A stretch of DNA of 58,428 bases, taken from assembly GCA_964520895.1 (NCBI GenBank), contig CAZFOR010000004.1, forward strand, positions 1-58,428, given 5' to 3'. Positions 1 to 8,274 of this stretch are shown in pieces (the first letter of the stretch is position 1; each line of letters starts with the position of its first letter). This DNA is from SIG350 sp964520895 (lineage in GTDB: Bacteria; Bacillota; Clostridia; TANB77; SIG350). Position numbers and translations under genes: made by a program. The notes beneath the pieces were generated by a model, which was not told the origin of the DNA, did no database searches, and worked only from the letters and a program-made list of their open reading frames with translations.

Positions 1-2255
1 TAAGTATGCCAGATTTTGATATAGATTTTTGTTATGAAAGACGAGGAGAAGTAATAGATTATGTCGGTAGAAAATATGGTATTGATCATGTTTCACAGAT
101 TATAACATTTGGTACAATGGCTGCAAGACTTGTAATTAGAGATGTAGGTAGAGTACTTGGCATGGAATATTCAAAAGTAGACCAAATTGCAAAAATGATA
201 CCTATGGAAATACATATAACAATAGAAAAAGCATTAGAAATGAATAGTGAATTTAAGTTGTTATATGAACAAGATGAAGAAATAAAAAAATTAGTAGATA
301 TTTCTAAAAGATTAGAGGGATTACCAAGACATGCATCAACACATGCAGCAGGTGTAATTATAACAAAAGAACCTGTAGATAGATATGTACCTTTATATAA
401 AACAGATGCAGGTATTACTACACAATATACAATGACTAATTTAGAGGAACTAGGTCTTTTAAAAATGGACTTTTTAGGGCTTAGAACACTTACAGTTATA
501 AAAGATGCAAAAGAGATTATAAAACATAATAAAGGTATAGATGTTCAAATTGATAAAAATATGGATGATGCAAATGTATTTAAATTATGGGCAGAAGGCA
601 GAACAGATGGTGTATTTCAGTTCGAAAGTGGTGGAATGAAACAATTTATGAAGGAATTAAAACCAGATAGTTTAGAGGATTTAATTGCTGGTGTTTCACT
701 GTACAGACCAGGGCCTATGGATCAAATACCTAGATATATTAAAAATAAATTAAATCCAGAACATATCGAATACACACATCCAAGTCTTCAAAATATTTTG
801 AAGGTAACTTATGGATGTATGGTATATCAGGAACAAGTTATGCAAATCTTTAGAGAACTTGCAGATTATACATTAGGACAAGCTGATTTAGTAAGAAGAG
901 CAATGGGTAAGAAAAAACTTGATGTAATGGCAAAAGAAAGAGAAAACTTTATAAAAGGTGCTGCAAAACATGATATTGATGAAAAGTCTGCAAATAAGAT
1001 TTTTGATGAAATGTCTGAGTTTGCAAAATATGCTTTTAACAAATCACATGCAGCCTGTTATGCAGTAGTTGCATATCAAACAGCATATTTAAAAACATAT
1101 TATCCTGTTGAATATATGGCAGCTATTTTAAATAGTTTTTTAGGAAATCAAACTAAGGTATCACAATATATTGAAGATTGTAGAAAAAATAATATTGAAA
1201 TATTAAAACCTGATATAAATAAAAGTTATGCTAAGTTTACTGCAATTGAGGATAAAATAATGTTTGGTATGGCATCTGTTAAAAATGTTGGAGAAGGTGC
1301 TGTTGATTTAATTGTAAAAGAAAGAAAAGCAAATGGTCAGTATAAAGATTTTATTGATTTTTGTGAAAGAATATCAGGTGAACAGGTTAATAAAAAATGT
1401 GTTGAGAGTTTAATTAAAGCAGGTGTGTTTGATGAATTTGGTGTAAATAGATCAACGTTATTAGCTTCATTTGAGAACATTATCGAAGGTATAAATAGTC
1501 AAAACAAAAAAAATATTGAAGGTCAAGTTTCTATGTTTGATTTAGGTAATAGTAATGAGCAAAAAATACAAAAATATGAATATGTAAAAATTGAGCATGA
1601 GAATAAAAAACAGTTATTGTCAAATGAGAAGGATATGTTAGGAATATATATATCAGCACATCCATTAGATGATTTTAGAGATGAGATAATTAAGAAAACC
1701 AATATTAATAGTTTAACAATAAACGAATATGATGAAGATAAAATAAATGGTGGAAATAGTGAGTTAATAAAAGATGGTCAAGATGTTATATATGCAGGTA
1801 TTATAGTTAATAAAAAGCTTATGAATACTCGAAATAATCAAATGATGGCATTTATTACTGTTGAAGATTTATATGGAACAGCAGAAGTCGTTATTTTTCC
1901 AAAAGTATTATCAAGATTTTCAGCTGTTTTACAAAATGAAAATATTATATTAATTACTGGAAAAGCAAGTGTAAGAGAAGATGAGGCAACAAAAATATTA
2001 GCAAATGATATAGTTGAAATTAAACATAAAAAAACAAATGTTGTTAATTTTAATATACAAAATTTAGGTCAAGATGATTTGAAAAAATTTAATGGAATGA
2101 TTAATTTCTTTGCAGGTGATAATGGTAATTGTGAAATAACAATAAATAATAGTAAAGAAAAAGTCATTACAAATGTATTTATGACAAATCAAATACTAAG
2201 TGAATTTAAAGGACTAGTTGGCGAAAATAATGTAGAAATATATGAAAAGGAGTAG
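1..2255 (+). CDS. dnaE: DNA polymerase III subunit alpha, C-terminal part (5' end off the window)
   Basis: Catalytic subunit of the replicative DNA polymerase (C-family). The reading frame is open to the left edge, so the PHP domain and start of the palm are missing. The visible part opens with the catalytic motif PDFDIDF (two of the three catalytic aspartates), followed by the palm/fingers region (LKMDFLGLRTL, GVFQFES), the helix-hairpin-helix region, and a C-terminal OB domain (VIYAGIIVNKK, around residues 600-670 of the visible part). The methionine in front of PDFDIDF is internal, not a start. Its stop is 3 bases from the next start and the next gene's ribosome binding site lies inside its last codons, so the two genes are probably cotranscribed. 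Confidence 0.96.
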   Translation, partial: SMPDFDIDFCYERRGEVIDYVGRKYGIDHVSQIITFGTMAARLVIRDVGRVLGMEYSKVDQIAKMIPMEIHITIEKALEMNSEFKLLYEQDEEIKKLVDISKRLEGLPRHASTHAAGVIITKEPVDRYVPLYKTDAGITTQYTMTNLEELGLLKMDFLGLRTLTVIKDAKEIIKHNKGIDVQIDKNMDDANVFKLWAEGRTDGVFQFESGGMKQFMKELKPDSLEDLIAGVSLYRPGPMDQIPRYIKNKLNPEHIEYTHPSLQNILKVTYGCMVYQEQVMQIFRELADYTLGQADLVRRAMGKKKLDVMAKERENFIKGAAKHDIDEKSANKIFDEMSEFAKYAFNKSHAACYAVVAYQTAYLKTYYPVEYMAAILNSFLGNQTKVSQYIEDCRKNNIEILKPDINKSYAKFTAIEDKIMFGMASVKNVGEGAVDLIVKERKANGQYKDFIDFCERISGEQVNKKCVESLIKAGVFDEFGVNRSTLLASFENIIEGINSQNKKNIEGQVSMFDLGNSNEQKIQKYEYVKIEHENKKQLLSNEKDMLGIYISAHPLDDFRDEIIKKTNINSLTINEYDEDKINGGNSELIKDGQDVIYAGIIVNKKLMNTRNNQMMAFITVEDLYGTAEVVIFPKVLSRFSAVLQNENIILITGKASVREDEATKILANDIVEIKHKKTNVVNFNIQNLGQDDLKKFNGMINFFAGDNGNCEITINNSKEKVITNVFMTNQILSEFKGLVGENNVEIYEKE

Positions 2256-2258
2256 TGT

Positions 2259-3563
2259 ATGAAACGCGAGATTTTAACATTTGATGAAGCTGTAAATGAG
2301 GCTAGTAGATGTTTAAAATGTAATAACCCTGGATGCAAAAAAGCGTGTCCATTATCTAATGATATTCCTTTGTTTATTGAGCAAATAAAAAATAAAAATA
2401 TTGAAAAGGCATATGAAATTTTGTGTGAAACGAGCATAATGCCAGAGGTTTGTTCAATTGTATGTCCTGTTTGTGGACAATGTGAGGGAAATTGTGTATT
2501 AGGTATAAAAGGAAATAGTATACAAATAAGTAAGTTAGAGCAGTTTGTATCACACAATATGTTAAAAGATAATAAGTATTTAGAATATTTTAATAGTGAA
2601 AAAATAATTAAAAACAAAAATAAAAAGGTTGCAATAATTGGTATGGGACCTGCTGGAATTGGAGCAGCATATTATCTAATAAAAAAAGGTTTTGATGTAA
2701 CTATATTTGAAAAGGAATCTAATGCAGGTGGGATATTGATTTATGGGATACCAGAATTTAGGTTGTCAAAAGATATTGTTTCAAAAGTAGTTGATAAATT
2801 AGTAAGATTAGGTGTTAAAATTAAATATAATATGAAATTAGGTGATAATTTATCAATTGATGGTTTACGAAAAGATGGATATAATGCAATTGTATTATGT
2901 TTGGGATTAACAAAACCTAATAAATTAAATGCAGATGGTGAAAACTTAGAAAATATTTTAAATGGAAATGATTTTTTATACCAATATAATATTCATAAAG
3001 ATAAAGAAGATTATATTAACAATAAAGATATTGTAATTGTGGGTGGTGGAAATGTAGCAATTGATTGTGCAAGAGCGTCTATTAGATTAAAAGCAAAAAC
3101 TGTTAATATATTATATAGAAGATCAATTAATCAAATGCCTGTATCTAAACAAGAATATGAAGAGGCAATTAGTGAAGGTGTACAAATACGATACTTAACA
3201 TTACCTATTAAATTTACAGGAGATAATAAAGTTAAAGAAGTAGAGTGTGTGAAAATACAACTAGGGGATATTGATGAAACTGGAAGACAAAGTCCAATTG
3301 AAATTGAAAATTCTAATTTTAAGATTAAAACAGATTATGTTATTAATTGTTTAGGAAGTAATTTAGATTTGGATTTTATTAAAGATAATATACCTAATAT
3401 TGAGATAAATAATAATAGAGTAGAAACTAATGAATATGGAATGACAAATATATCAGATATATTTATTGCAGGAGATATGTTAAATAAAACTAAAAAAGTA
3501 GCATATGCAATACATACTGGAACACTAGCAGGTATAGGGGTAGAAAGATATTTAAATAAATAG
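2259..3563 (+). CDS. NAD(P)-dependent glutamate-synthase small-subunit-like oxidoreductase
   Basis: A 434-residue FAD/NAD(P) flavoprotein of the GltD/dihydropyrimidine dehydrogenase N-domain family. The N-terminal ~100 residues carry two cysteine clusters for 4Fe-4S centres (CLKCNNPGCKKACP and CSIVCPVCGQCEGNC). An FAD-binding Rossmann motif (VAIIGMGPAGIGAAYYL) starts near residue 123 and an NADPH-binding motif (IVIVGGGNVAIDCA) near 265. It transfers electrons from NADPH to a partner; the large glutamate synthase subunit is not in the window, so the partner is unknown. ATG follows an AAAAGGAG ribosome binding site inside the end of dnaE. Stand-alone homologues in clostridia are often annotated gltA; the substrate cannot be read from sequence. 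Confidence 0.88.
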   Translation: MKREILTFDEAVNEASRCLKCNNPGCKKACPLSNDIPLFIEQIKNKNIEKAYEILCETSIMPEVCSIVCPVCGQCEGNCVLGIKGNSIQISKLEQFVSHNMLKDNKYLEYFNSEKIIKNKNKKVAIIGMGPAGIGAAYYLIKKGFDVTIFEKESNAGGILIYGIPEFRLSKDIVSKVVDKLVRLGVKIKYNMKLGDNLSIDGLRKDGYNAIVLCLGLTKPNKLNADGENLENILNGNDFLYQYNIHKDKEDYINNKDIVIVGGGNVAIDCARASIRLKAKTVNILYRRSINQMPVSKQEYEEAISEGVQIRYLTLPIKFTGDNKVKEVECVKIQLGDIDETGRQSPIEIENSNFKIKTDYVINCLGSNLDLDFIKDNIPNIEINNNRVETNEYGMTNISDIFIAGDMLNKTKKVAYAIHTGTLAGIGVERYLNK

Positions 3564-3595
3564 ATAAAAGTATAGGTGCTTTTATCTATTTTTCT
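3562..3595. terminator. Bidirectional terminator between the oxidoreductase and the convergent small gene
   Basis: Perfect 9-bp stem (AGATAAAAG/CTTTTATCT) with an 8-base loop followed by ATTTTTC. It starts in the oxidoreductase stop codon and overlaps the stop of the minus-strand small ORF, so it can serve both. Confidence 0.75.
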
Positions 3596-3744
3596 GTTAT
3601 ATAATCTTCCATCATTTTGTTTATTTTTTGGATTTGTTTTAATTCATTTAATTTTTTATTATTCTTTTTATCAATATATATTGTAAACAAAATTTCTAAT
3701 AAAATAATTATTACAAAATATATTAAAATATATATGTAAATCAT
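3586..3744 (-). CDS. Small single-span membrane protein (52 aa), unknown function
   Basis: A short ORF with its own ribosome binding site (AGGTGAT, 5 bases before ATG) and a consensus promoter (TTGACT-N17-TATAAT at 3762-3790). The protein has one hydrophobic segment (about residues 2-24, rich in I, L, F, Y) and then a charged, lysine-rich tail (KKNNKKLNELKQ) that may form a coiled coil in the cytoplasm. It is divergent from the HTH regulator at 3849, and the palindrome between them lies in its promoter spacer, so it is probably the regulated target of that protein. I do not recognise the family. Real-gene status rests on the promoter, the ribosome binding site and the context. Confidence 0.72.
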   Translation of the reverse strand: MIYIYILIYFVIIILLEILFTIYIDKKNNKKLNELKQIQKINKMMEDYITEK

Positions 3745-3761
3745 ACTAATCACCTGTAGAT

Positions 3762-3790
3762 ATTATATATCTAATGTATACATTAGTCAA
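3762..3790 (-). promoter_or_regulatory. Sigma-A promoter of the small membrane protein, overlapped by an operator
   Basis: On the minus strand: TTGACT (3785-3790), 17-base spacer, TATAAT (3762-3767). Near-perfect match to consensus. The spacer is largely occupied by a perfect 16-bp palindrome (3771-3786). Confidence 0.85.
3771..3786. promoter_or_regulatory. Perfect 16-bp palindrome CTAATGTATACATTAG, probable operator
   Basis: The palindrome lies between the divergent HTH gene and the small membrane protein gene, inside the latter's -35/-10 spacer. A dimeric Cro/CI-type repressor bound here would block the promoter. That the neighbouring HTH protein binds it is inference from position. Confidence 0.75.
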
Positions 3791-3848
3791 GTTATAACAT
3801 ACTTATATTGTAGGAATGTTTTATATAAAATTAATATAGGTGATTAAT

Positions 3849-4055
3849 ATGGTATATTTAGATATTGGGAAATTACTAAAAAGTAGGAATAAAACTAAAT
3901 ATTGGTTAGTTAAACAAATGGAATCAAGTTATCCAACTATTAATGATTTGATTAACAATAATACAACAAGTATTAGGTTTGAAACAATTAATAAATTATG
4001 TGAGATTTTTGAGTGCACTCCAAATGATATAATAAAATATAAAAAGGATAAATAG
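3849..4055 (+). CDS. Small Cro/CI-type HTH transcriptional regulator (68 aa)
   Basis: A compact XRE-like DNA-binding domain with no extra domain: helix-turn-helix region around YWLVKQMESSYPTINDLINN and the family's typical ending INKLCEIFECTPNDIIKYK (YozG-like group). The start is ATG 3849, because AGGTGAT (3838-3844) is the ribosome binding site and overlaps the alternative GTG at 3840. Its leader (AGGTGATTAATATG) resembles that of the divergent small gene (AGGTGATTAGTATG). It probably represses the divergent gene, and perhaps itself, through the palindrome at 3771-3786. Confidence 0.85.
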   Translation: MVYLDIGKLLKSRNKTKYWLVKQMESSYPTINDLINNNTTSIRFETINKLCEIFECTPNDIIKYKKDK

Positions 4056-4084
4056 GAATTAATTGATAAACTAGCTTAAATTGG

Positions 4085-4113
4085 TTGAGAAAAGTGAAAT
4101 AATATGTTAAGAT
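4085..4113 (+). promoter_or_regulatory. Promoter of the tRNA gene
   Basis: TTGAGA (4085-4090), 17-base spacer, TAAGAT (4108-4113), about 21 bases before the mature tRNA 5' end. This gives a short 5' leader for RNase P to remove. Confidence 0.6.
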
Positions 4114-4134
4114 ATTAATATATTATTTTTATTT

Positions 4135-4208
<74 letters not shown>

Positions 4209-4231
4209 AAAAATAGCATGTAGAAAGTCCG

Positions 4232-4268
4232 TAATATCAATAGCTTTGCTTAATGATATTATTTTTTT
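4232..4268 (+). terminator. Terminator of the tRNA gene
   Basis: Perfect 8-bp stem TAATATCA/TGATATTA with a 14-base loop, followed by a run of seven T. Confidence 0.65.
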
Positions 4269-4402
4269 ATACTAATAATATCATTAGATACATTCAATAG
4301 TACTATATTTCGTTGATAATTTTGAGTAATAAATATTATAAATTAATATAAATATAAAACATATATTGTAGTGTAAATTAATAGAATGTAGCATATAATA
4401 AG

Positions 4403-4452
4403 ACCGTAAAAAAACCGTTTTTCAAAAGTTTTACGGTTTCATCCGTAAAACT
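4403..4452. repeat. Overlapping inverted repeats CCGTAAAA / TTTTACGG / CCGTAAAA
   Basis: AGTTTTACGG (4427-4436) pairs perfectly with CCGTAAAACT (4443-4452) across a 6-base loop. The same TTTTACGG can instead pair with CCGTAAAA at 4404-4411. The elements sit directly upstream of and touching the -35 box of the ATPase promoter. Possible operator or transcript-end element; the remaining sequence 4269-4402 shows nothing I can identify. Confidence 0.55.
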
Positions 4453-4480
4453 TGACTATTTTATTAAAAACTTGTATAAT
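4452..4480 (+). promoter_or_regulatory. Sigma-A promoter of the ATPase gene
   Basis: TTGACT (4452-4457), 17-base spacer, TATAAT (4475-4480). The ribosome binding site GAGGTG lies at 4488-4493 before ATG 4501. Confidence 0.85.
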
Positions 4481-4500
4481 ATATTTAGAGGTGAAAAAAG

Positions 4501-5703
4501 ATGTTAATAAGAGAAGAATATTTAAATAGATTAATAGAGAGTAAAGATTTAAATTTGATAAAAGTTATAACAGGTGTTAGAAGAAGTGGTAAAAGTACAT
4601 TGTTATTACAATATAAAGAATACTTATTATCTGAAAATGTATTAGAAGAAGATATAATATATATAAATTTCGAGAGTGCTCAATGGTATGATATTAAAGA
4701 TTATAAACAACTGTATGGTTATATAACAACCAAAATAAATAAAACAAATAAGAAAAAATACATTTTATTAGATGAAGTTCAAAATGTAGATAAATGGGAA
4801 AAAGCAGTAAATTCATTATTGGTAGATGTTAATTCTGATATTTATATAACTGGATCTAATGCATATTTACTATCTAGTGAACTTACTACATTAATTGCTG
4901 GTAGAGTATTGACAGTAAAAATATATCCTTTTTCTTTAAAAGAATTTTTAGCAGAATATCCTTTTAATAATAATGATGACAAATTTGAAAAATTTGATAA
5001 ATATTTAAAATATGGTGGAATGCCAATGATAGTTAATATGAAGGATAATGAACAATTAATTATTAACTATTTAAATGATTTAAAAGAAGTGGTTTTAAAA
5101 AAAGATGTAATTAATAGAAATAATATTAAGGATATAGTTTTTTTAGATAATCTAATAAAGTATATGGCATCTTGTATAGGAAATTTAACTACACCTTATG
5201 CTGTTGCTGATTATATGAAGAAAAACGGTAGTACAGTAACTAATGAAACAGTCGATTCATACCTAAAAATGTTAGAAAATGCTTATTTTTTATATCGAGT
5301 ACCAAGATATGAATTAAAAGGGAAACAGCTATTAAAAACACAAGGTAAGTATTATTTTATAGATAATGGATTAAAAAATATGATAGATGGTATTTCTTCT
5401 TATGATAGTGGTAGTAGTTATGAAAATTTAGTATATATAGAGTTATTACGAAGGGGTTTTGAAGTATATGTAGGGCAATATAATAATATTGAAATTGATT
5501 TTATTGCTATAAAACCTAACGAAAAGATTTATTATCAAGTATCAAGAAGTATTATGGACGAAAAGGTTGAGGAAAGAGAGAAAAAATCATTACTTGCTAT
5601 AAATGATAATTATAAAAAGGTTATATTAACAATGGATAATGTAAAAAACAAACAAATAGAGGGTATAGAGGTTATTAATATTATAGACTTTTTACTTGAT
5701 TAA
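4501..5703 (+). CDS. AAA-type ATPase with C-terminal DUF4143 domain
   Basis: A 400-residue member of the large archaeal/bacterial AAA_14-DUF4143 family. Walker A is GVRRSGKST (residues ~25-33) and Walker B is YILLDEVQNV (~86-95), followed by a sensor-like ITGSNA. The C-terminal ~150 residues match DUF4143 and end in a PD-(D/E)XK-like pattern (ENLVYIELLRRG, then EIDFIAI, then YYQVS), which suggests a nuclease-like fold. Cellular roles are poorly known and these genes are usually solitary accessory genes. It has its own promoter and is followed 37 bases later by the GDPD gene. Confidence 0.88.
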   Translation: MLIREEYLNRLIESKDLNLIKVITGVRRSGKSTLLLQYKEYLLSENVLEEDIIYINFESAQWYDIKDYKQLYGYITTKINKTNKKKYILLDEVQNVDKWEKAVNSLLVDVNSDIYITGSNAYLLSSELTTLIAGRVLTVKIYPFSLKEFLAEYPFNNNDDKFEKFDKYLKYGGMPMIVNMKDNEQLIINYLNDLKEVVLKKDVINRNNIKDIVFLDNLIKYMASCIGNLTTPYAVADYMKKNGSTVTNETVDSYLKMLENAYFLYRVPRYELKGKQLLKTQGKYYFIDNGLKNMIDGISSYDSGSSYENLVYIELLRRGFEVYVGQYNNIEIDFIAIKPNEKIYYQVSRSIMDEKVEEREKKSLLAINDNYKKVILTMDNVKNKQIEGIEVINIIDFLLD

Positions 5704-5740
5704 AATTGTTATAATATTAATTTATAGAAAGGAAATTAAA

Positions 5741-6448
5741 TTGAAAGATTTAACATTTTTTACACAAAATAAAATAGCTCATCGAGGTTTACATGACAAA
5801 GGAAAAGGAATATTGGAAAATACAATTGAGGCATATGCGAAAGCTATTGAAAAAGGATATATAATAGAACTTGATTTACATTGTATAAAAGATGGAGAAG
5901 TAGTAGCTTTTCATGATAACAATTTAAAAAGAATGACAGGAATAAATAAAAAAATAAAGTTATGTACATATAATGAGTTAATGAAAATAAATGATATGTA
6001 TATACCTAAATTTAAGGAAGTATTACAATTAGTAAACGGCAGAGTTCCTTTATTAATAGAATTAAAAACAGATAGAAAAGTAGGTGTATTAGAGAAAAAA
6101 GTAGTTGAGCTTTTAAAAGGATTTAAAGGAGATTATGCCATACAAACTTTTAATCCATTATCATTAATATGGTTTAAAAACAATGCACCAGAAGTAATAC
6201 GAGGACAACTATCTAGCAATTTTAAAGATAGCAAAGATGTTTTTAAAAAGGTTATATTAAAAAATATGTTACTAAATTTTATTTCAAAACCAGATTTTAT
6301 ATCATATCAAATAAATTGTTTAACTGATAAACAAATAAAAAAGATAAGAAAATCAAAATTATTATTAGGTTGGACTGTAAAGGATAAACAAACATATGAT
6401 GATTTAATAAATAAGTATGATAATTTGATATCTGAGAATATTTTATAA
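5741..6448 (+). CDS. Glycerophosphodiester phosphodiesterase (GDPD family)
   Basis: Hydrolyses glycerophosphodiesters to glycerol-3-phosphate and an alcohol. Family motifs are in order: AHRG (catalytic His/Arg) near residue 13, ENT, ELDLH, VAFHDNNLKRMTG, LIELK and a terminal GWTV. At 235 residues it is of normal single-domain length with no signal peptide, so probably cytoplasmic. The start is a TTG at 5741, preceded by AAAGG 8 bases upstream; the longer upstream frame overlaps the ATPase and lacks a ribosome binding site. Confidence 0.9.
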   Translation: MKDLTFFTQNKIAHRGLHDKGKGILENTIEAYAKAIEKGYIIELDLHCIKDGEVVAFHDNNLKRMTGINKKIKLCTYNELMKINDMYIPKFKEVLQLVNGRVPLLIELKTDRKVGVLEKKVVELLKGFKGDYAIQTFNPLSLIWFKNNAPEVIRGQLSSNFKDSKDVFKKVILKNMLLNFISKPDFISYQINCLTDKQIKKIRKSKLLLGWTVKDKQTYDDLINKYDNLISENIL

Positions 6449-6540
6449 AAATGTATAATAAAGTTTTTTATGTTATTTATAACTTTATATTTTTTGCTAT
6501 AAATAATATTTACATTTCTTCAAAATTCAAATTACATCCA

Positions 6541-6569
6541 TTGTATTATTGTAAAAACTAATATATAAT
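6541..6569 (+). promoter_or_regulatory. Probable murJ promoter
   Basis: TTGTAT (6541-6546), 17-base spacer, TATAAT (6564-6569), about 29 bases before the start codon. Confidence 0.65.
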
Positions 6570-6597
6570 TATTTGAAATAAAAGAAGAGGAGAACTT

Positions 6598-8172
6598 ATG
6601 AAAAAGAACGTTGTTAAAACTTTTAGTTTTATATTTATATTTACATTAATATCAAAAGTATTAGGATTACTTAGAGATGTTTTTTTTGCAAAATATTATG
6701 GAACAGGATATATTGCAACAGCTTTTTTTGCATCAATTAGAATACCTACACAGTTACTAGATATAGGTTTAGGTGCTGCGATAGCATCAACATTTATACC
6801 TGTATTTAATGAAATAGGACAAAAAGATGGAAAAGAAAAGGCAGACAAATTTGCTAATAACTTTATAAATATTATTGCATTAATATCAACTGCAATATCA
6901 ATTATTGGTATAATATTTGCACCACAAGTAGTTGAGTTGTTAGCAGGTGGATTTGAGGAGCAGACATTTAATTTAACAGTTCAATTAATTAGAATAATGT
7001 TTCCAATGATTATATTTACAGCTATTGCATTTTCATTTGTAGGATTTTTACAGTCATATGGTCAGTTTAATATACCTGCAATGATAAGTGGTGTATCAAA
7101 TATAGCAATAATTATATATTTAATATTATTTAGAGAAAAATTTGGTATACACGGTGTTGCATGGTTTATGTTAGTTGCATGGGCACTTCAAGTTATAATA
7201 CAATTACCATCTGCATATAAACATGGGTATAGATTTAAGCTTAAGATTGATTTTAAAGATCCAAACATACGAAAAGTTTTTTATTTAGCAATTCCAATTA
7301 TAATTAGCACATCAGTATTACCAATAAATAACTTAGTATGTACAAGACTTGCATCAGGTATGGGTGATAGTGCTGTTGCAGCATTAGAATATTCATATAA
7401 GATATATATTGTATTAGTAGGTGTATTTACATATGCAATAGGAAATATGATTTTTCCTGAACTTTCAAGAGCAAGTGCAAATAGTGATAAAACAACATTT
7501 ACTGATATAATTCAAAAAGGTATTAGAATAATGTCATATTTATTAATACCATTAACATTAGGGTTTATAATTTACAGAACTGATATTATATCAGTTATAT
7601 ATCAAAGAGGTGAATTTGATATTAATTCAACACTATTAACATCATCTGCATTACTATTTTATGCAATAGGAATGATAGGTTTTGGTATTGTTGAAATAAT
7701 GAATAAATCCTTTTATGCAAGACAAGATGCAAAAACGCCACTTGTAGTAGGAATTATAGTTGTTATTACAAATGTTATATTAAGCTTTATACTTTCAAGA
7801 TATATAGGATTTACAGGACTTGCATTATCAACATCATTAACATCAATAATAAATGCAATATTACTTACAATATTTGCAAACAAAAAAAATGGTGGAATTA
7901 TTACAAAACATTTAATATATACAATTATTAAAATAATTATATGTACAATTATAATGGCGCTTACTGTATATATAATAAATAATGCATTAATTTCAATATT
8001 GTTTGGTAGTACAATTATTAATATAATAAGAATAGGTATAGGGACAATATTAGGTTTAATGATGTATTATGGATTTAGTTTAATATTAGAAATAGAGGAA
8101 AGTAATATACCTATTAATTTTATTAAAAACAAACTTCAGACAAATGGGGACGGAGGCAAATTGTCTGATTAA
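6598..8172 (+). CDS. murJ: Lipid II flippase MurJ
   Basis: A 524-residue polytopic membrane protein of the MurJ/MviN (MOP exporter) family that flips lipid II across the cytoplasmic membrane. N-terminal features match (LISKVLGLLRDVFFAKYYGTG), with about 14 hydrophobic segments and the family's internal TGLALSTSL. ATG follows GAGGAG. The last residues (QTNGDGGKLSD) are encoded by a copy of the GGGGACGGAGG repeat, so that repeat has inserted at, or replaced, the 3' end of the gene and supplies the stop codon. Confidence 0.93.
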   Translation: MKKNVVKTFSFIFIFTLISKVLGLLRDVFFAKYYGTGYIATAFFASIRIPTQLLDIGLGAAIASTFIPVFNEIGQKDGKEKADKFANNFINIIALISTAISIIGIIFAPQVVELLAGGFEEQTFNLTVQLIRIMFPMIIFTAIAFSFVGFLQSYGQFNIPAMISGVSNIAIIIYLILFREKFGIHGVAWFMLVAWALQVIIQLPSAYKHGYRFKLKIDFKDPNIRKVFYLAIPIIISTSVLPINNLVCTRLASGMGDSAVAALEYSYKIYIVLVGVFTYAIGNMIFPELSRASANSDKTTFTDIIQKGIRIMSYLLIPLTLGFIIYRTDIISVIYQRGEFDINSTLLTSSALLFYAIGMIGFGIVEIMNKSFYARQDAKTPLVVGIIVVITNVILSFILSRYIGFTGLALSTSLTSIINAILLTIFANKKNGGIITKHLIYTIIKIIICTIIMALTVYIINNALISILFGSTIINIIRIGIGTILGLMMYYGFSLILEIEESNIPINFIKNKLQTNGDGGKLSD

Positions 8173-8269
8173 TTAAAAAGTTGAAAAGATTAGAAAATAT
8201 TTATATAGATTTTTAATCTTTTTTTATAGATTATAATCAGACAATTTGCCTCCGTCCCCATTTGTCTGA
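8137..8269. repeat. Inverted pair of the GGGGACGGAGG repeat at the murJ / gerC junction
   Basis: Two ~32-base copies, 8137-8168 (forward) and 8237-8269 (reverse complement), can form a long hairpin with a ~68-base loop. Each copy ends in short inverted termini (CAGACAA / TTGTCTG). The pair lies between convergent murJ and gerC. Other copies are at 50079-50110 and 57744-57815. The pattern resembles REP-type elements mobilised by RAYT transposases; no transposase is in the window. Confidence 0.85.
8184..8226. terminator. Possible terminator inside the repeat pair
   Basis: AAAAGATTA (8184-8192) pairs with TAATCTTTT (8214-8222), followed by more T; the loop is long (21 bases), so strength is uncertain. 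Confidence 0.5.
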
Positions 8270-8274
8270 ACTCA

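Noticed and set aside
2189..2617. Minus-strand open frame over dnaE and the oxidoreductase, and many similar overlapping frames
   Set aside because: They lie antisense to clear genes, lack ribosome binding sites and have the low-complexity composition of AT-rich antisense frames.
4209..4500. Integrated mobile element downstream of the tRNA
   Set aside because: I see no integrase and no repeated tRNA 3' end; the ATPase alone is not sufficient evidence.
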